A DNA stretch of 64,000 nt, from NCBI GenBank assembly GCA_947494805.1, contig CANLWK010000003.1, forward strand, positions 310,001-374,000, given 5' to 3'. The position numbers and the translations under genes are program-made. Positions 20,446 through 29,482 of the stretch are shown here, piece by piece (position 1 is the first letter of the stretch; each line of letters starts with the position of its first letter). The notes beneath the pieces were generated by a model that made no database searches, had not been told where the DNA came from, and saw only the letters and a program-made list of their open reading frames with translations. This DNA comes from an uncultured Croceitalea sp. Its GTDB lineage: Bacteria; Bacteroidota; Bacteroidia; Flavobacteriales; Flavobacteriaceae.

Positions 20446-21411
20446 TTGTTAGGGTCCACTAAGAAAATTCTAAAAACAATAATCCCTATAGGCCTAGGGC
20501 TTTTTTTGGTTTGGTATTCTTACAATGCCACCACCTCTGAGGATAGAAAACTTATTGTCGAAAATATTACAAATGCCAATCCCTTCTGGGTTGGCATTTC
20601 TGTTTTGATCGGCATCTTAAGCCATGTTTCTAGGGCCGTACGATGGAATTATTTGTTGCAGCCTCTAGGGTATAAACCCAGATTGAGCAATAATCTGCTT
20701 ATCGTTTTAATCTCATACTTCGCCAATCTCGGGATACCTCGTTCCGGAGAATTTTTAAGGGCCACCGCACTGACCACATACGAAGATGTCCCTTTTGAAA
20801 AAGGTTTTGGCACCATAGTCACCGAAAGGGTCATTGATCTGATTATGCTATTGTTGATCATAGCACTCGCCTTATTATTGCAAACAGATATTCTCTTAGA
20901 TTTTTTAAACAAAAATGGTGTCAATCTTGCGGGCTCCGTGGCTATTCTTGTTATAGGAATTATAGGTTTGATCATTTTAATCCGTCTGATTAAAAAATCG
21001 AAATCATCTTTTGTACTTAAAATAAAGAACTTTCTTTCTGGACTGCTCGAAGGCGTGTCCAGTATTCTAAAAATGGAGAAGAAATGGAGCTTTGTTCTAC
21101 ATACTTTTCTGATTTGGAGCTGCTACATTGCGATGTTTTGGGTCATAAAATATACAGTAGCCGAAACCGTCGACCTTACTTTTTCGCAGTTATTGGTTGC
21201 GTTCATCGCGGGCGCCTTTGCCATGTCAACCACTAATGGCGGTATTGGCGCTTACCCGATCGTAGTGACCGCAGCTTTGGCCATTTTTGGTGTTTCAGAA
21301 GTTTCGGGCAAAGCTTTTGGGTGGATTATGTGGATCTCACAAACCCTAATGGTTGTGGTCTTTGGGGCAATATCATTCGTACTCTTGCCGTTATTGAACA
21401 GAAATCGATAA
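20446..21411 (+). CDS. flippase-like membrane protein, LPG synthase TM / UPF0104 family
   Basis: 321 residues with about eight transmembrane helices. Family signatures are SHVSRAVRWNYLLQPLGY, ANLGIPRSGEFLRATAL and AGAFAMSTTNGGIGAYPIVV. The family (PF03706) includes the flippase domain of MprF-type lysyl-phosphatidylglycerol synthases and many stand-alone members of unknown substrate. There is no ATG near the N-terminus, so a TTG start at 20446, two bases after the panD stop, is likely and implies coupled translation. The link to pantothenate genes is probably only positional. Confidence 0.8.
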   Translation: MLGSTKKILKTIIPIGLGLFLVWYSYNATTSEDRKLIVENITNANPFWVGISVLIGILSHVSRAVRWNYLLQPLGYKPRLSNNLLIVLISYFANLGIPRSGEFLRATALTTYEDVPFEKGFGTIVTERVIDLIMLLLIIALALLLQTDILLDFLNKNGVNLAGSVAILVIGIIGLIILIRLIKKSKSSFVLKIKNFLSGLLEGVSSILKMEKKWSFVLHTFLIWSCYIAMFWVIKYTVAETVDLTFSQLLVAFIAGAFAMSTTNGGIGAYPIVVTAALAIFGVSEVSGKAFGWIMWISQTLMVVVFGAISFVLLPLLNRNR

Positions 21412-21436
21412 CCTTCTGGTTACGAAAACCTACCAC

Positions 21437-22579
21437 ATGAAAAAACTAATACTTCCCTTGTTGGGGTTCTTGTTCGTTACACTTAATGCACAAGTAAAGC
21501 AAGAGATTTTTGAATCGTTCAAGCTACAAGAACGAAGAGATGTTTCGTATTACTTTCCAGAAAACTATACGGACGACAAAACATATCCATTGATCGTTGT
21601 CTTGGATGCAGAATTTCTTTTCGATAACGTGGTGGCCAACGCTAAGTTTTACAGTACCCACAATAGAATGCCCGAAGCTATTGTAGTCGGAGTGCACCAA
21701 AGTAAAAATGACCTTCGTTGGGAAGATTGCGATTTTGAACAAACTACCGGACTGCCAACCGAAAAAGGAAAGCTTTTTTATGAGTTCTTGGGCACGGAAT
21801 TAATTCCGTATTTAGAGACCAGTTATAACATTGCCCCATTCAAAATGTTTATAGGTTATGATATTACCGCCAATTTTGGCAACTATTTTTTGTTCAAAGA
21901 CAAGTCATTGTTCAATGCCTATTTAAGTATATCACCAGTACTGGCAACAGAGATGGACAGTCGTGTGCCATCAAGATTATTAGATATTGATCAAGAAATT
22001 TTCTACAATTTAGTGCTCGAGAAAGACCCAACTGAAGATCGTCAGCGCATACTACAAATGAACAATGCCATTGCATCTATACAAAAAGAAAATATTCATT
22101 ACTTTTTTGATCAATATGACGAACCGGACCATATTTCAATAGCAGCTTACGGTATTAGTAAGGCATTTGATAATGTTTTCCAACTTTTTAGACCTATAAG
22201 TCCAAAAGAGTACAAGGAAGAAATTCTAAAGTCTGACGAGCCGGTTATAGCCTATTTAGAAGCGAAATATGGAATGATTGAAAAACTATTGGGGTTTGAA
22301 AAAGAAGTAGAGCTAAACGATATCATGGCCATTTATGCCGGATGTCTAAAAAAAGAAGACTACGAATCGTTGAAGCCCCTTTCGGATATCTGTAAAAAAC
22401 AATTTCCAGAAACCATGATGGGGTTTTACTTTGAAGGTGAGTATCTCGAACTCATTGGTGAGCCAAAAAAAGCGTACAAGGCCTTTGAAAAAGCGTTTCA
22501 AATGAATGAAATTGACTTTTTGACCAAAGACATGGCACTTGATAAAATAGATGCCCTAAAAGCCGATTTTGGGTATTAA
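21437..22579 (+). CDS. secreted esterase-fold (PF00756-like) protein lacking the catalytic serine, with TPR-like tail
   Basis: 380 residues. Signal peptide (residues 1-19, ending LNAQ), then an alpha/beta-hydrolase domain of the esterase D/IroE type (SYYFPENYTDDKTYPLIVVLDAE, AIVVGVHQSKNDLRWED). The nucleophile elbow, normally G-x-S-x-G, reads G140-Y-D142-I-T, so Ser is replaced by Asp. The region of the catalytic His (DEPDHIS, His232) is kept. Residues 300-380 look like a TPR-type helical repeat. A binding protein or pseudo-esterase is more likely than an active esterase. Probably in the panC-panD transcription unit (25-bp gap). Confidence 0.75.
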   Translation: MKKLILPLLGFLFVTLNAQVKQEIFESFKLQERRDVSYYFPENYTDDKTYPLIVVLDAEFLFDNVVANAKFYSTHNRMPEAIVVGVHQSKNDLRWEDCDFEQTTGLPTEKGKLFYEFLGTELIPYLETSYNIAPFKMFIGYDITANFGNYFLFKDKSLFNAYLSISPVLATEMDSRVPSRLLDIDQEIFYNLVLEKDPTEDRQRILQMNNAIASIQKENIHYFFDQYDEPDHISIAAYGISKAFDNVFQLFRPISPKEYKEEILKSDEPVIAYLEAKYGMIEKLLGFEKEVELNDIMAIYAGCLKKEDYESLKPLSDICKKQFPETMMGFYFEGEYLELIGEPKKAYKAFEKAFQMNEIDFLTKDMALDKIDALKADFGY

Positions 22580-22740
22580 AAATATACTTTTTCATTGTAG
22601 AAAAGAACTTAACGCGCATTTAATCATTTAAGGAGAATAGTTTCGTTCTTTTTTCAAGATTTCATGTGCCTTAAAATCTTCACATAGATTAATCCAACCG
22701 TTGAAATAAAGTATCTTTAGCCAAATTCACTCTCGAATTT

Positions 22741-24102
22741 ATGGCAAAGACCAAAACAGCGTATTTCTGTCAAAACTGTGGCACCCAATATGCCAAATGG
22801 ATTGGGCAATGTACCTCATGTAAGCAGTGGAATACCATTGTTGAAGAAGTCGTTCAAAAAGAGGATAAAAAAACTTGGAAGCCAAGTTCCTCAACCTTAC
22901 AGAAAGCTTCTAGGCCCTTACGGGTTAATGAAATTAACAGCGATAAAGAAATTCGATTGAATACCCTTGACCAAGAGTTCAATCGGGTTTTGGGTGGCGG
23001 ATTAGTGCCGGGTTCGCTCACCTTGTTGGGTGGCGAACCCGGTATCGGCAAGAGTACATTGTTACTTCAAATAGCGTTAAAGTTGTCTTACAAGACCTTA
23101 TATGTTTCAGGCGAGGAAAGTCAAAAGCAGATAAAGATGCGAGCTGACCGTATTCATCCTGAATCTGAACACTGTTTCATTCTTACAGAAACCAGGACAC
23201 AAAACATTTTCCAGCAGATTCTTTCCCTTGAACCTGATATTATTGTCATTGATTCCATTCAAACCCTGCATTCTGATTATATCGAATCGGCAGCAGGCAG
23301 TATCTCACAGATTCGTGAGTGTACGGCTGAGCTCATAAAATTTGCAAAAGAAAGCAATACTCCCGTCATTTTGGTTGGGCATATCACAAAAGATGGCACC
23401 ATTGCAGGGCCTAAGATATTAGAGCACATGGTCGATACTGTACTTCAATTTGAAGGTGATCGCAACTACGTTTATCGTATTCTTCGCTCCCTAAAAAACC
23501 GCTTTGGTTCCACTGCTGAATTAGGCATCTATGAAATGCAGGGCAGCGGACTTCGAGAAGTCAATAATCCTTCTGAGGTTTTAATTTCAAAAAACGATGA
23601 AGACTTAAGTGGAACTGCAGTTGCAGCCACCGTTGAAGGTATGCGTCCACTATTGATTGAAATTCAAGCTTTGGTAAGTACCGCTGTATATGGCACCCCC
23701 CAACGCTCGGCCACAGGGTTCAATGCCAAACGGTTGAACATGCTTTTGGCCGTTCTTGAAAAACGCGCAGGGTTTAAGCTCGCTGCCAAAGATGTTTTCT
23801 TAAACATCACCGGTGGTATTTCTATAGATGACCCTGCCATTGATTTGGCCGTTATCGCTGCCATTTTATCAAGCAATAGCGATATTTCCATTGAAAAAGG
23901 GGTGTGCTTTGCTGGCGAGGTGGGTCTTGCAGGTGAGATCCGGCCTGTTCAACGTGTAGACCAACGTATTTTAGAAGCCGAAAAACTTGGTTTCAATACC
24001 ATTTATGTGTCTAAAAACAATAAAATTGGTTTAAAGAAAACCACTATTCACATAAAACTAGCTTCCAAAATAGAACAGCTAGTGGCAGAATTGTTCGGCT
24101 AA
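22741..24102 (+). CDS. radA: DNA repair protein RadA
   Basis: 453 residues. N-terminal C4 zinc finger (CQNC at 10-13, CTSC at 24-27), RecA-like ATPase with Walker A GEPGIGKS (98-105), the RadA-specific LKNRFGSTAELGIYEM, and a C-terminal Lon-protease-like domain (INITGGISIDDPAIDLAVIAA, without a proteolytic role in RadA). RadA helps branch migration and processing of recombination intermediates. A -7-like TATCTTTA (22712-22719) lies upstream. It ends one base from the convergent aldo/keto reductase stop, with no terminator between. Confidence 0.96.
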   Translation: MAKTKTAYFCQNCGTQYAKWIGQCTSCKQWNTIVEEVVQKEDKKTWKPSSSTLQKASRPLRVNEINSDKEIRLNTLDQEFNRVLGGGLVPGSLTLLGGEPGIGKSTLLLQIALKLSYKTLYVSGEESQKQIKMRADRIHPESEHCFILTETRTQNIFQQILSLEPDIIVIDSIQTLHSDYIESAAGSISQIRECTAELIKFAKESNTPVILVGHITKDGTIAGPKILEHMVDTVLQFEGDRNYVYRILRSLKNRFGSTAELGIYEMQGSGLREVNNPSEVLISKNDEDLSGTAVAATVEGMRPLLIEIQALVSTAVYGTPQRSATGFNAKRLNMLLAVLEKRAGFKLAAKDVFLNITGGISIDDPAIDLAVIAAILSSNSDISIEKGVCFAGEVGLAGEIRPVQRVDQRILEAEKLGFNTIYVSKNNKIGLKKTTIHIKLASKIEQLVAELFG

Positions 24103-25143
24103 TTAAGGCGCAGGATTCGGAGTTGCATTGTGGATGGACTCGATTCCCTCTAGCACTTCACCTGATAGTTCTACGTTGATACTGTCAATGTTTTCTTTCA
24201 ATTGTTCCATGGTTGTGGCACCAATGATGTTACTTGTCACAAAAGTTCTGGTGTTTACAAAAGCGAGCGCCATTTGCGCTAAGGAAAGACCATGGCTCTG
24301 TGCTAAATCAAAATATTTTTGAGTAGCGGCCATAGCGTTTTCACCACTATAACGGTTGTAATTTGGGAATAGGGTGATACGCCCCTTTCGAGGTTTTTGA
24401 CCCCCTAGGTATTTTCCGCTCAACACTCCAAAACCAAGTGGAGAATAAGGGAGTAATCCTATTTTCTCTCGGATGGAGATTTCAGAGAGTCCGACCTCAA
24501 ACAATCGGTTCAACAAGCTATATGGGTTTTGTATGGTCAACATGCGTGGTAAATTTTGGTGCACCTTGGCCTCTTCTAAAAAGCGCATTGCACCCCAAGG
24601 CGTTTCATTTGAAAGCCCTACGTGTCTAATTTTACCCTCTTGTACCAAGTCGCGCAAAGTCTCTAAAACTTGGTGTATGTTGTCTTCCCAAAAATCAGGC
24701 ATACTCGTATTGTAACCTCGCTGCCCAAAATAGTTGGTATTGCGCTCTGGCCAATGCAATTGGTACAAATCAATATAATCAGTCTGTAAACGCTTTAAAC
24801 TTCCTTCAACAGCGGTGATAATCGAGTCTTTGCTAAAGCCTGTTGTTCTAATAAACTTGGTGAAATCAGCAGGCCCTGTAATTTTTGATGCCAATACTAT
24901 CTTATCACGATTACCTGTTTTTTTGAACCAAGTGCCTATAATCTCTTCGGTTACAGCGTAGAGTTCTTTTTTCGCCGGAACGGGATACAGCTCAGCCGTA
25001 TCAAAAAAATTAACGCCCTGTTCAAAAGCATAATCCATTTGTTCATGGCCCTCTTCCTCTGAATTCTGACGTCCCCAGGTCATGGTACCCAAGCATATCT
25101 TACTTACACGAATACTCGTATTTGGCAGTCTGGTATATTTCAT
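24103..25143 (-). CDS. aldo/keto reductase (Tas-like)
   Basis: 346 residues, a TIM-barrel NADPH-dependent reductase. The catalytic tetrad is visible: Asp48 and Tyr53 in NFFDTAELYP, Lys87 in VLASKITG, His129 in LYQLHWPE. The C-terminal NIIGATTMEQLKENI is the NADPH-binding segment. Closest in style to the E. coli Tas/YajO group; the substrate cannot be predicted. Its start follows a TAnnTTTG box (25166-25173). Confidence 0.9.
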   Translation of the reverse strand: MKYTRLPNTSIRVSKICLGTMTWGRQNSEEEGHEQMDYAFEQGVNFFDTAELYPVPAKKELYAVTEEIIGTWFKKTGNRDKIVLASKITGPADFTKFIRTTGFSKDSIITAVEGSLKRLQTDYIDLYQLHWPERNTNYFGQRGYNTSMPDFWEDNIHQVLETLRDLVQEGKIRHVGLSNETPWGAMRFLEEAKVHQNLPRMLTIQNPYSLLNRLFEVGLSEISIREKIGLLPYSPLGFGVLSGKYLGGQKPRKGRITLFPNYNRYSGENAMAATQKYFDLAQSHGLSLAQMALAFVNTRTFVTSNIIGATTMEQLKENIDSINVELSGEVLEGIESIHNATPNPAP

Positions 25144-25165
25144 GGCACTAAATTAGCAATGCTTG

Positions 25166-25173
25166 CAAAAGTA
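25166..25173 (-). promoter_or_regulatory. -7 box of the aldo/keto reductase gene
   Basis: TACTTTTG on the minus strand, 22 bp upstream of the start codon at 25143. No exact -33 TTG. Confidence 0.4.
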
Positions 25174-25207
25174 AAGCATACACAAAAAACGAAGTTTTAA
25201 CTTTTTG

Positions 25208-25972
25208 TTATTTCTCTATTTCTAGAAGTATGGGGCAATGGTCACTGTGTTTCGCCTCTGACAATATCACACAACGCCTCAACCTATCTTTCAATGATTC
25301 ATTGACCATTCCATAATCCAATCGCCATCCCTTATTGTTGTTACGGGCATTGGCACGATAGCTCCACCAGGTATAATTATGCGGTTCTTTATTAAAGTTG
25401 CGAAAACTATCGATGAACCCGCTATTGATAAAACTGCTCATCCACTCACGCTCAACTGGCAAAAAGCCAGATACGTTCTTATTGCGAACCGGGTCATGAA
25501 TGTCAATGGCCTCATGGCAAATATTATAATCGCCGCATACGATCAAATTTTCACGCTCTTTACGAAGCTCATCAGCATACTTTTGAAAGTCGGCCATATA
25601 CTTTAATTTGAACTCTAGCCTATCCATATTGGTGCCTGAGGGCAGGTACATGCTCATCACTGAAATATCACCGAAATCGGCTCGAATGTTTCGACCTTCA
25701 AAATCCATATAGTCGATTCCCGTACCGTAAGCGATATGATCGGGCTCTTGTTTGCATAGCAATGCGACGCCGCTGTACCCTTTCTTTTGTGCGCTGAACC
25801 AATAGTGATAATTGTATCCTGCAGCTTCAAACAACGCCACATCAACTTGCTCTTTCATCGCCTTTATCTCTTGCAAGCAAATCACATCAGGACCTACGGA
25901 TTGTAACCATTCGATAAATCCTTTGTTCAGCGCGGCTCGAATTCCATTTACATTGTATGAAGCAATTGTCAT
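25208..25972 (-). CDS. xth: exodeoxyribonuclease III
   Basis: 254 residues of the ExoIII/AP endonuclease family. Active-site signatures: SYNVNGIRA (Asn7), CLQEIK (metal ligand Glu35), CGDYNICH (Asp148, Asn150), WRLDYGMV, and SDHCP (Asp244, His245). It removes 3' blocks and cuts abasic sites in base excision repair. Monocistronic between the aldo/keto reductase and a divergent small membrane protein gene. Confidence 0.95.
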   Translation of the reverse strand: MTIASYNVNGIRAALNKGFIEWLQSVGPDVICLQEIKAMKEQVDVALFEAAGYNYHYWFSAQKKGYSGVALLCKQEPDHIAYGTGIDYMDFEGRNIRADFGDISVMSMYLPSGTNMDRLEFKLKYMADFQKYADELRKERENLIVCGDYNICHEAIDIHDPVRNKNVSGFLPVEREWMSSFINSGFIDSFRNFNKEPHNYTWWSYRANARNNNKGWRLDYGMVNESLKDRLRRCVILSEAKHSDHCPILLEIEK

Positions 25973-26109
25973 TTTATCGATTTTTCTTCGAAAATAGACA
26001 ATGTCAAGGTTGAATAAAAATAGCTGTTACCAGATTTACAAATACTTTTCCACTTGAAAAAGATTTGCTTAAGATGTTATTGTATTTAATCTCTATTTTT
26101 ACACTTGAG

Positions 26110-26313
26110 ATGGACAACAACCAAAAAGTTAAAAACTACAACTATGGTAAAGCCTTTGCAATTACCGGAATACTTTGCACTACGGCTGGCCTCACCACCT
26201 ATTTTTTAGGAGGGCAATTATTCTATTTTGGCATCTTGTTCTTATTGGGAATGCTGTTCGGTTTTATAGGCGCATTTTTCATTCTCTTATCCTTTAGAAA
26301 GCCCAAAGAATAA
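26110..26313 (+). CDS. small two-helix membrane protein coupled to a TonB receptor
   Basis: 67 residues from ATG 26110: a polar N-terminus (MDNNQKVKNYNYGKAF) and two hydrophobic helices at about 15-34 and 38-60 ending FRKPKE. ATG 26074 would add twelve hydrophobic residues, but a TATTTTTA -7-like element at 26094-26101 lies inside that extension. No family recognised. Its stop is directly followed by the ATG of the TonB receptor gene, so the two are expected to be translated together. Confidence 0.6.
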   Translation: MDNNQKVKNYNYGKAFAITGILCTTAGLTTYFLGGQLFYFGILFLLGMLFGFIGAFFILLSFRKPKE

Positions 26314-28392
26314 ATGACCAAATCTGTCTTTGCCATCAAAAACTTCGGTTTTTTAGTACTGTTTATGAGTGCCCTGTTCGCTTTTGGCCAACAAAAGAAA
26401 GATTCGGTCACCACTTTGAACGAAGTCATTCTACGCCAAGAATTTATAAGAAAGAAAGCGGTGGGCATTACGCCATCTTCAAGTTTGGAAATCGAAGATT
26501 TACAACAATACAGCCCTATCGATTTTGCTTCGGGCCTCAATGAACTATCAGGTGTTTATGTATTGTCCGGAGCTCTAAATACCAATAGGATTACCATACG
26601 AGGTGTTGGGGCACGAACACCATTTAGCACCGATAAGCTCAAAATGTATTTTAACGGTATTCCTGTGACCAATGGTACCGGCGTTTCCGCTATAGAGGCC
26701 TATGATTTTGAAAACATGGGCCGCATTGAAGTCGTCAAAGGACCAAAAGGTAGTACATTGGGAGCAAACTTGGGCGGTGTCATATTGCTGAACACAAAAC
26801 CACCAGAGGTGGGCCATACATTTTTGACCAATACGTTTACCATTGGGTCGTTCAACATGTTCAAAGACAACCTTTCTTTTCGTCATTCTGAAAAAAACTT
26901 TAACCTCAACCTGAGCTATAACCATTTACAAACCGATGGTTTTCGCCAAAACAATAGCTTTGAACGTGACGGACTTTTATTGACTTCTTCCGTAAAACTA
27001 TACCCGAAAGGGAAACTAGATTTTTTGCTCAACTACATTGATTATACCGCTGGTATTCCCAGTTCCATCAATGAGACCGATTTTCAAGAAGACCCTCGAA
27101 GAGCTGCTGCCAACTGGTTGGCCGCCCGTGGCTTTGAAAGCAATAAATATACATTGGCGGGGATGTCACACAGCCATTTTTTTGATTCAAACCTAAAGAC
27201 CACCACAAGCTTTTTCTATACCTATTTGGACCATTACGAGCCACGCCCCTTTAACATTCTAGATGAATTCACAAGCGGTTTTGGTTTTCGTACCATTCTT
27301 GAGGGCAAGCTGCTCAAAGGTGATTTCACAGTCGGTGCGGAACTGTATAGAGATGAATATAACTGGCAGACTTATTTTAACCAATTTCGTGACAATGATG
27401 GCAACGGTAGTCTACAAGGGCGTCAATTGAGCGATAATAAAGAATTCAGGTCGCAATTGAACATTTTTGCAACTTATGCACTTAACCTTTCAGATAGGTT
27501 TATAGCACAAGCAGGATTGGCCTATAACCAAACGAACTACGATTTTCGTGACCGGTTTAATGCTGATGATGAAAACACCTCTGCCAAACGTGATTTTGAT
27601 CCGATTTTTTTGCCTAGCTTGGGTCTGGAATATCGTTTGAACAAGGGTCGAATCTATGCTAATATAGGTCGTGGATTTTCAAATCCAGGCTTAGAGGAAA
27701 CCTTGACCCCTGATGGGGTCATCAATCCTGATATTGAACAAGAAAAAGGTATCAACTATGAAATCGGCGGGCGGTTTTTATGGGCAAAAAATAGGCTTGT
27801 CTTCAATATTGCTGCCTATCAAATGAACATCAAAGATCTATTGGTAGCTGATAGAATCGATGAAGATCAATTTATTGGTCGCAACGCAGGTGAAACCAGA
27901 CATCAGGGTGTTGAATTAGATTTGAGATACCGTTATCAAATTGCAGAAAAGTGGTTGGCAGTTCCAAGATTCAGCTATAGTTACAGCAACCATAGTTTTA
28001 TTGATTTTCTTGACGGGGAGAATGATTTTTCGGGCAATGCACTTTCTGGTGTTCCTAGGCATCGCATTAATTCTGGCATCGCGATCAGAAAAGGGATCGC
28101 CTTTGTTTTTAACCTCACACACCAATTTGTTGATGAAATTCCACTGACCGATGCCAATACCCTGAGCAGTGATTCTTTTAATATATTCAACCTTTCGTCA
28201 AGATATACTGTTAGCGTATCACAGAACCTTGTTCTTGGACTGAATTTTGGACTCAACAATCTCTTCGGCACCAACTATGCACAATCTGTGTTGATCAATG
28301 CCGTGGGCTTTGGCGGTAGTCAACCTAGGTATTTTTACCCTGGTAATGGTCGCAATTACTTTGCCGGTCTACGTTTTAACTATAGTTTTTAG
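26314..28392 (+). CDS. TonB-dependent receptor
   Basis: 692 residues. The signal peptide ends AFGQQ; a TonB-box-like TLNEVIL (34-40) follows, then a plug (ITIRGVGARTPFSTDK, MYFNGIPVTNGTG, IEVVKGPKGSTLGANLGGVI) and a beta barrel ending in aromatic FAGLRFNYSF. It has no carboxypeptidase-regulatory domain, unlike the other two receptors here, and its overall shape resembles siderophore-type (FecA-like) receptors. Substrate unknown. Probably iron-related, but I see no clear Fur box. Confidence 0.88.
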   Translation: MTKSVFAIKNFGFLVLFMSALFAFGQQKKDSVTTLNEVILRQEFIRKKAVGITPSSSLEIEDLQQYSPIDFASGLNELSGVYVLSGALNTNRITIRGVGARTPFSTDKLKMYFNGIPVTNGTGVSAIEAYDFENMGRIEVVKGPKGSTLGANLGGVILLNTKPPEVGHTFLTNTFTIGSFNMFKDNLSFRHSEKNFNLNLSYNHLQTDGFRQNNSFERDGLLLTSSVKLYPKGKLDFLLNYIDYTAGIPSSINETDFQEDPRRAAANWLAARGFESNKYTLAGMSHSHFFDSNLKTTTSFFYTYLDHYEPRPFNILDEFTSGFGFRTILEGKLLKGDFTVGAELYRDEYNWQTYFNQFRDNDGNGSLQGRQLSDNKEFRSQLNIFATYALNLSDRFIAQAGLAYNQTNYDFRDRFNADDENTSAKRDFDPIFLPSLGLEYRLNKGRIYANIGRGFSNPGLEETLTPDGVINPDIEQEKGINYEIGGRFLWAKNRLVFNIAAYQMNIKDLLVADRIDEDQFIGRNAGETRHQGVELDLRYRYQIAEKWLAVPRFSYSYSNHSFIDFLDGENDFSGNALSGVPRHRINSGIAIRKGIAFVFNLTHQFVDEIPLTDANTLSSDSFNIFNLSSRYTVSVSQNLVLGLNFGLNNLFGTNYAQSVLINAVGFGGSQPRYFYPGNGRNYFAGLRFNYSF

Positions 28393-28471
28393 TCAGTAAC
28401 TCTGGCAAGAGAAAGAATTTTTCATCTCAATAAAGTATCTTTAAAACCATCGATTGAAAATTTTATATAAT

Positions 28472-29044
28472 GTGACAGAAAAAGAAAAAATGCTCAATGG
28501 AGATAACTATGACTCTAGAGACCCTGAGTTGATAGCCATGTACCATCATGCACGAAAGCTGCTAAAAACCTTCAACAATTTAGATTCAGAAGCCATTGCT
28601 CAACGCGAACAATTACTGAGTGTACTGTTTAAGCACAAGGGCACCAATGTATGGGTCGAGGCCCCTTTTTTCTGTGATTATGGCAAGAACATAAGCATTG
28701 GCGAAAACACGTTTGTGAACACCAATTGTATGTTCATTGATAACAATAAGATTACCATTGGAAAGAACGGTTTAATAGCACCATATGTTCAAATTTATAC
28801 TGCAGGACACCCGTTAAAAGCGTCAGAACGAATCATACAAGAAAAAAATAGATCAAGATATCTGACTACTACAAAACCGGTTACCATAGGTGACAACGTA
28901 TGGATCGGTGGCAACTCAATCATTTTTCCCGGTGTCGTCATCGGCGATAATGTAACCATTGGCGCTGGCAGTGTTGTTACAAAAGATATCCCCAGTGATG
29001 TGCTCGCATTTGGAAACCCTTGTGCAATAAAAAAAGAGCTATGA
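28472..29044 (+). CDS. sugar O-acetyltransferase, maltose/galactoside acetyltransferase type
   Basis: 190 residues from GTG 28472, which yields the family-typical opening (M)TEKEKMLNGDNYDSRDPEL; TTG 28454 and ATG 28490 fit less well. The left-handed beta-helix hexapeptides are clear (KNISIGENTFVN, VTIGDNVWIGGNS, VVIGDNVTIGAGS), and the catalytic His113 lies in YTAGHPL. Acetyl-CoA-dependent transfer to a sugar hydroxyl is expected. The next gene overlaps it by 4 bp. Confidence 0.88.
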   Translation: MTEKEKMLNGDNYDSRDPELIAMYHHARKLLKTFNNLDSEAIAQREQLLSVLFKHKGTNVWVEAPFFCDYGKNISIGENTFVNTNCMFIDNNKITIGKNGLIAPYVQIYTAGHPLKASERIIQEKNRSRYLTTTKPVTIGDNVWIGGNSIIFPGVVIGDNVTIGAGSVVTKDIPSDVLAFGNPCAIKKEL

Positions 29045-29388
29045 GCAAAAACCAAACACCTATTAACTACATTGAATTTAGATCTACCGACTTAAAAGAG
29101 ACCAAAAGATTTTACCAACAGGCCTTCGGATGGGTATTTACAGATTACGGCGATGGTTATACCGCTTTCAAAGAAAGTGGAGTGGAAGGTGGTTTTGAAC
29201 TCACCCATGAACCTATTGTCAATGGTGTTTTAGTTGTACTTCACCATCACAATCTTGAAGAAATAAAAAACAAGATAATCCAAGCGGGCGGATCTATCTC
29301 GCAAGAGATTTTTTCATTCCCTGGTGGTAGTCGCTTTCAATTTTTAGATCCATCGGGCAATGAGCTTGCAGTTTGGTGCGAGGCATAA
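29041..29388 (+). CDS. VOC (glyoxalase/bleomycin-resistance-like) family protein
   Basis: 115 residues from ATG 29041, which overlaps the stop of the acetyltransferase (ATGA). One VOC module pair: INYIEFRSTDLKETKRFYQQ at the N-terminus and SRFQFLDPSGNELAVW at the C-terminus, with the potential metal-ligand Glu positions. No substrate can be assigned. Confidence 0.85.
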   Translation: MSKNQTPINYIEFRSTDLKETKRFYQQAFGWVFTDYGDGYTAFKESGVEGGFELTHEPIVNGVLVVLHHHNLEEIKNKIIQAGGSISQEIFSFPGGSRFQFLDPSGNELAVWCEA

Positions 29389-29482
29389 TACCAATAGCCC
29401 ATTTTAGTAAATTATAGCCCATTTCAATTTTTCAGTAACAAAAATTGCTTTTTGGACTCTTTAGGATATCCAACTAAAAATT

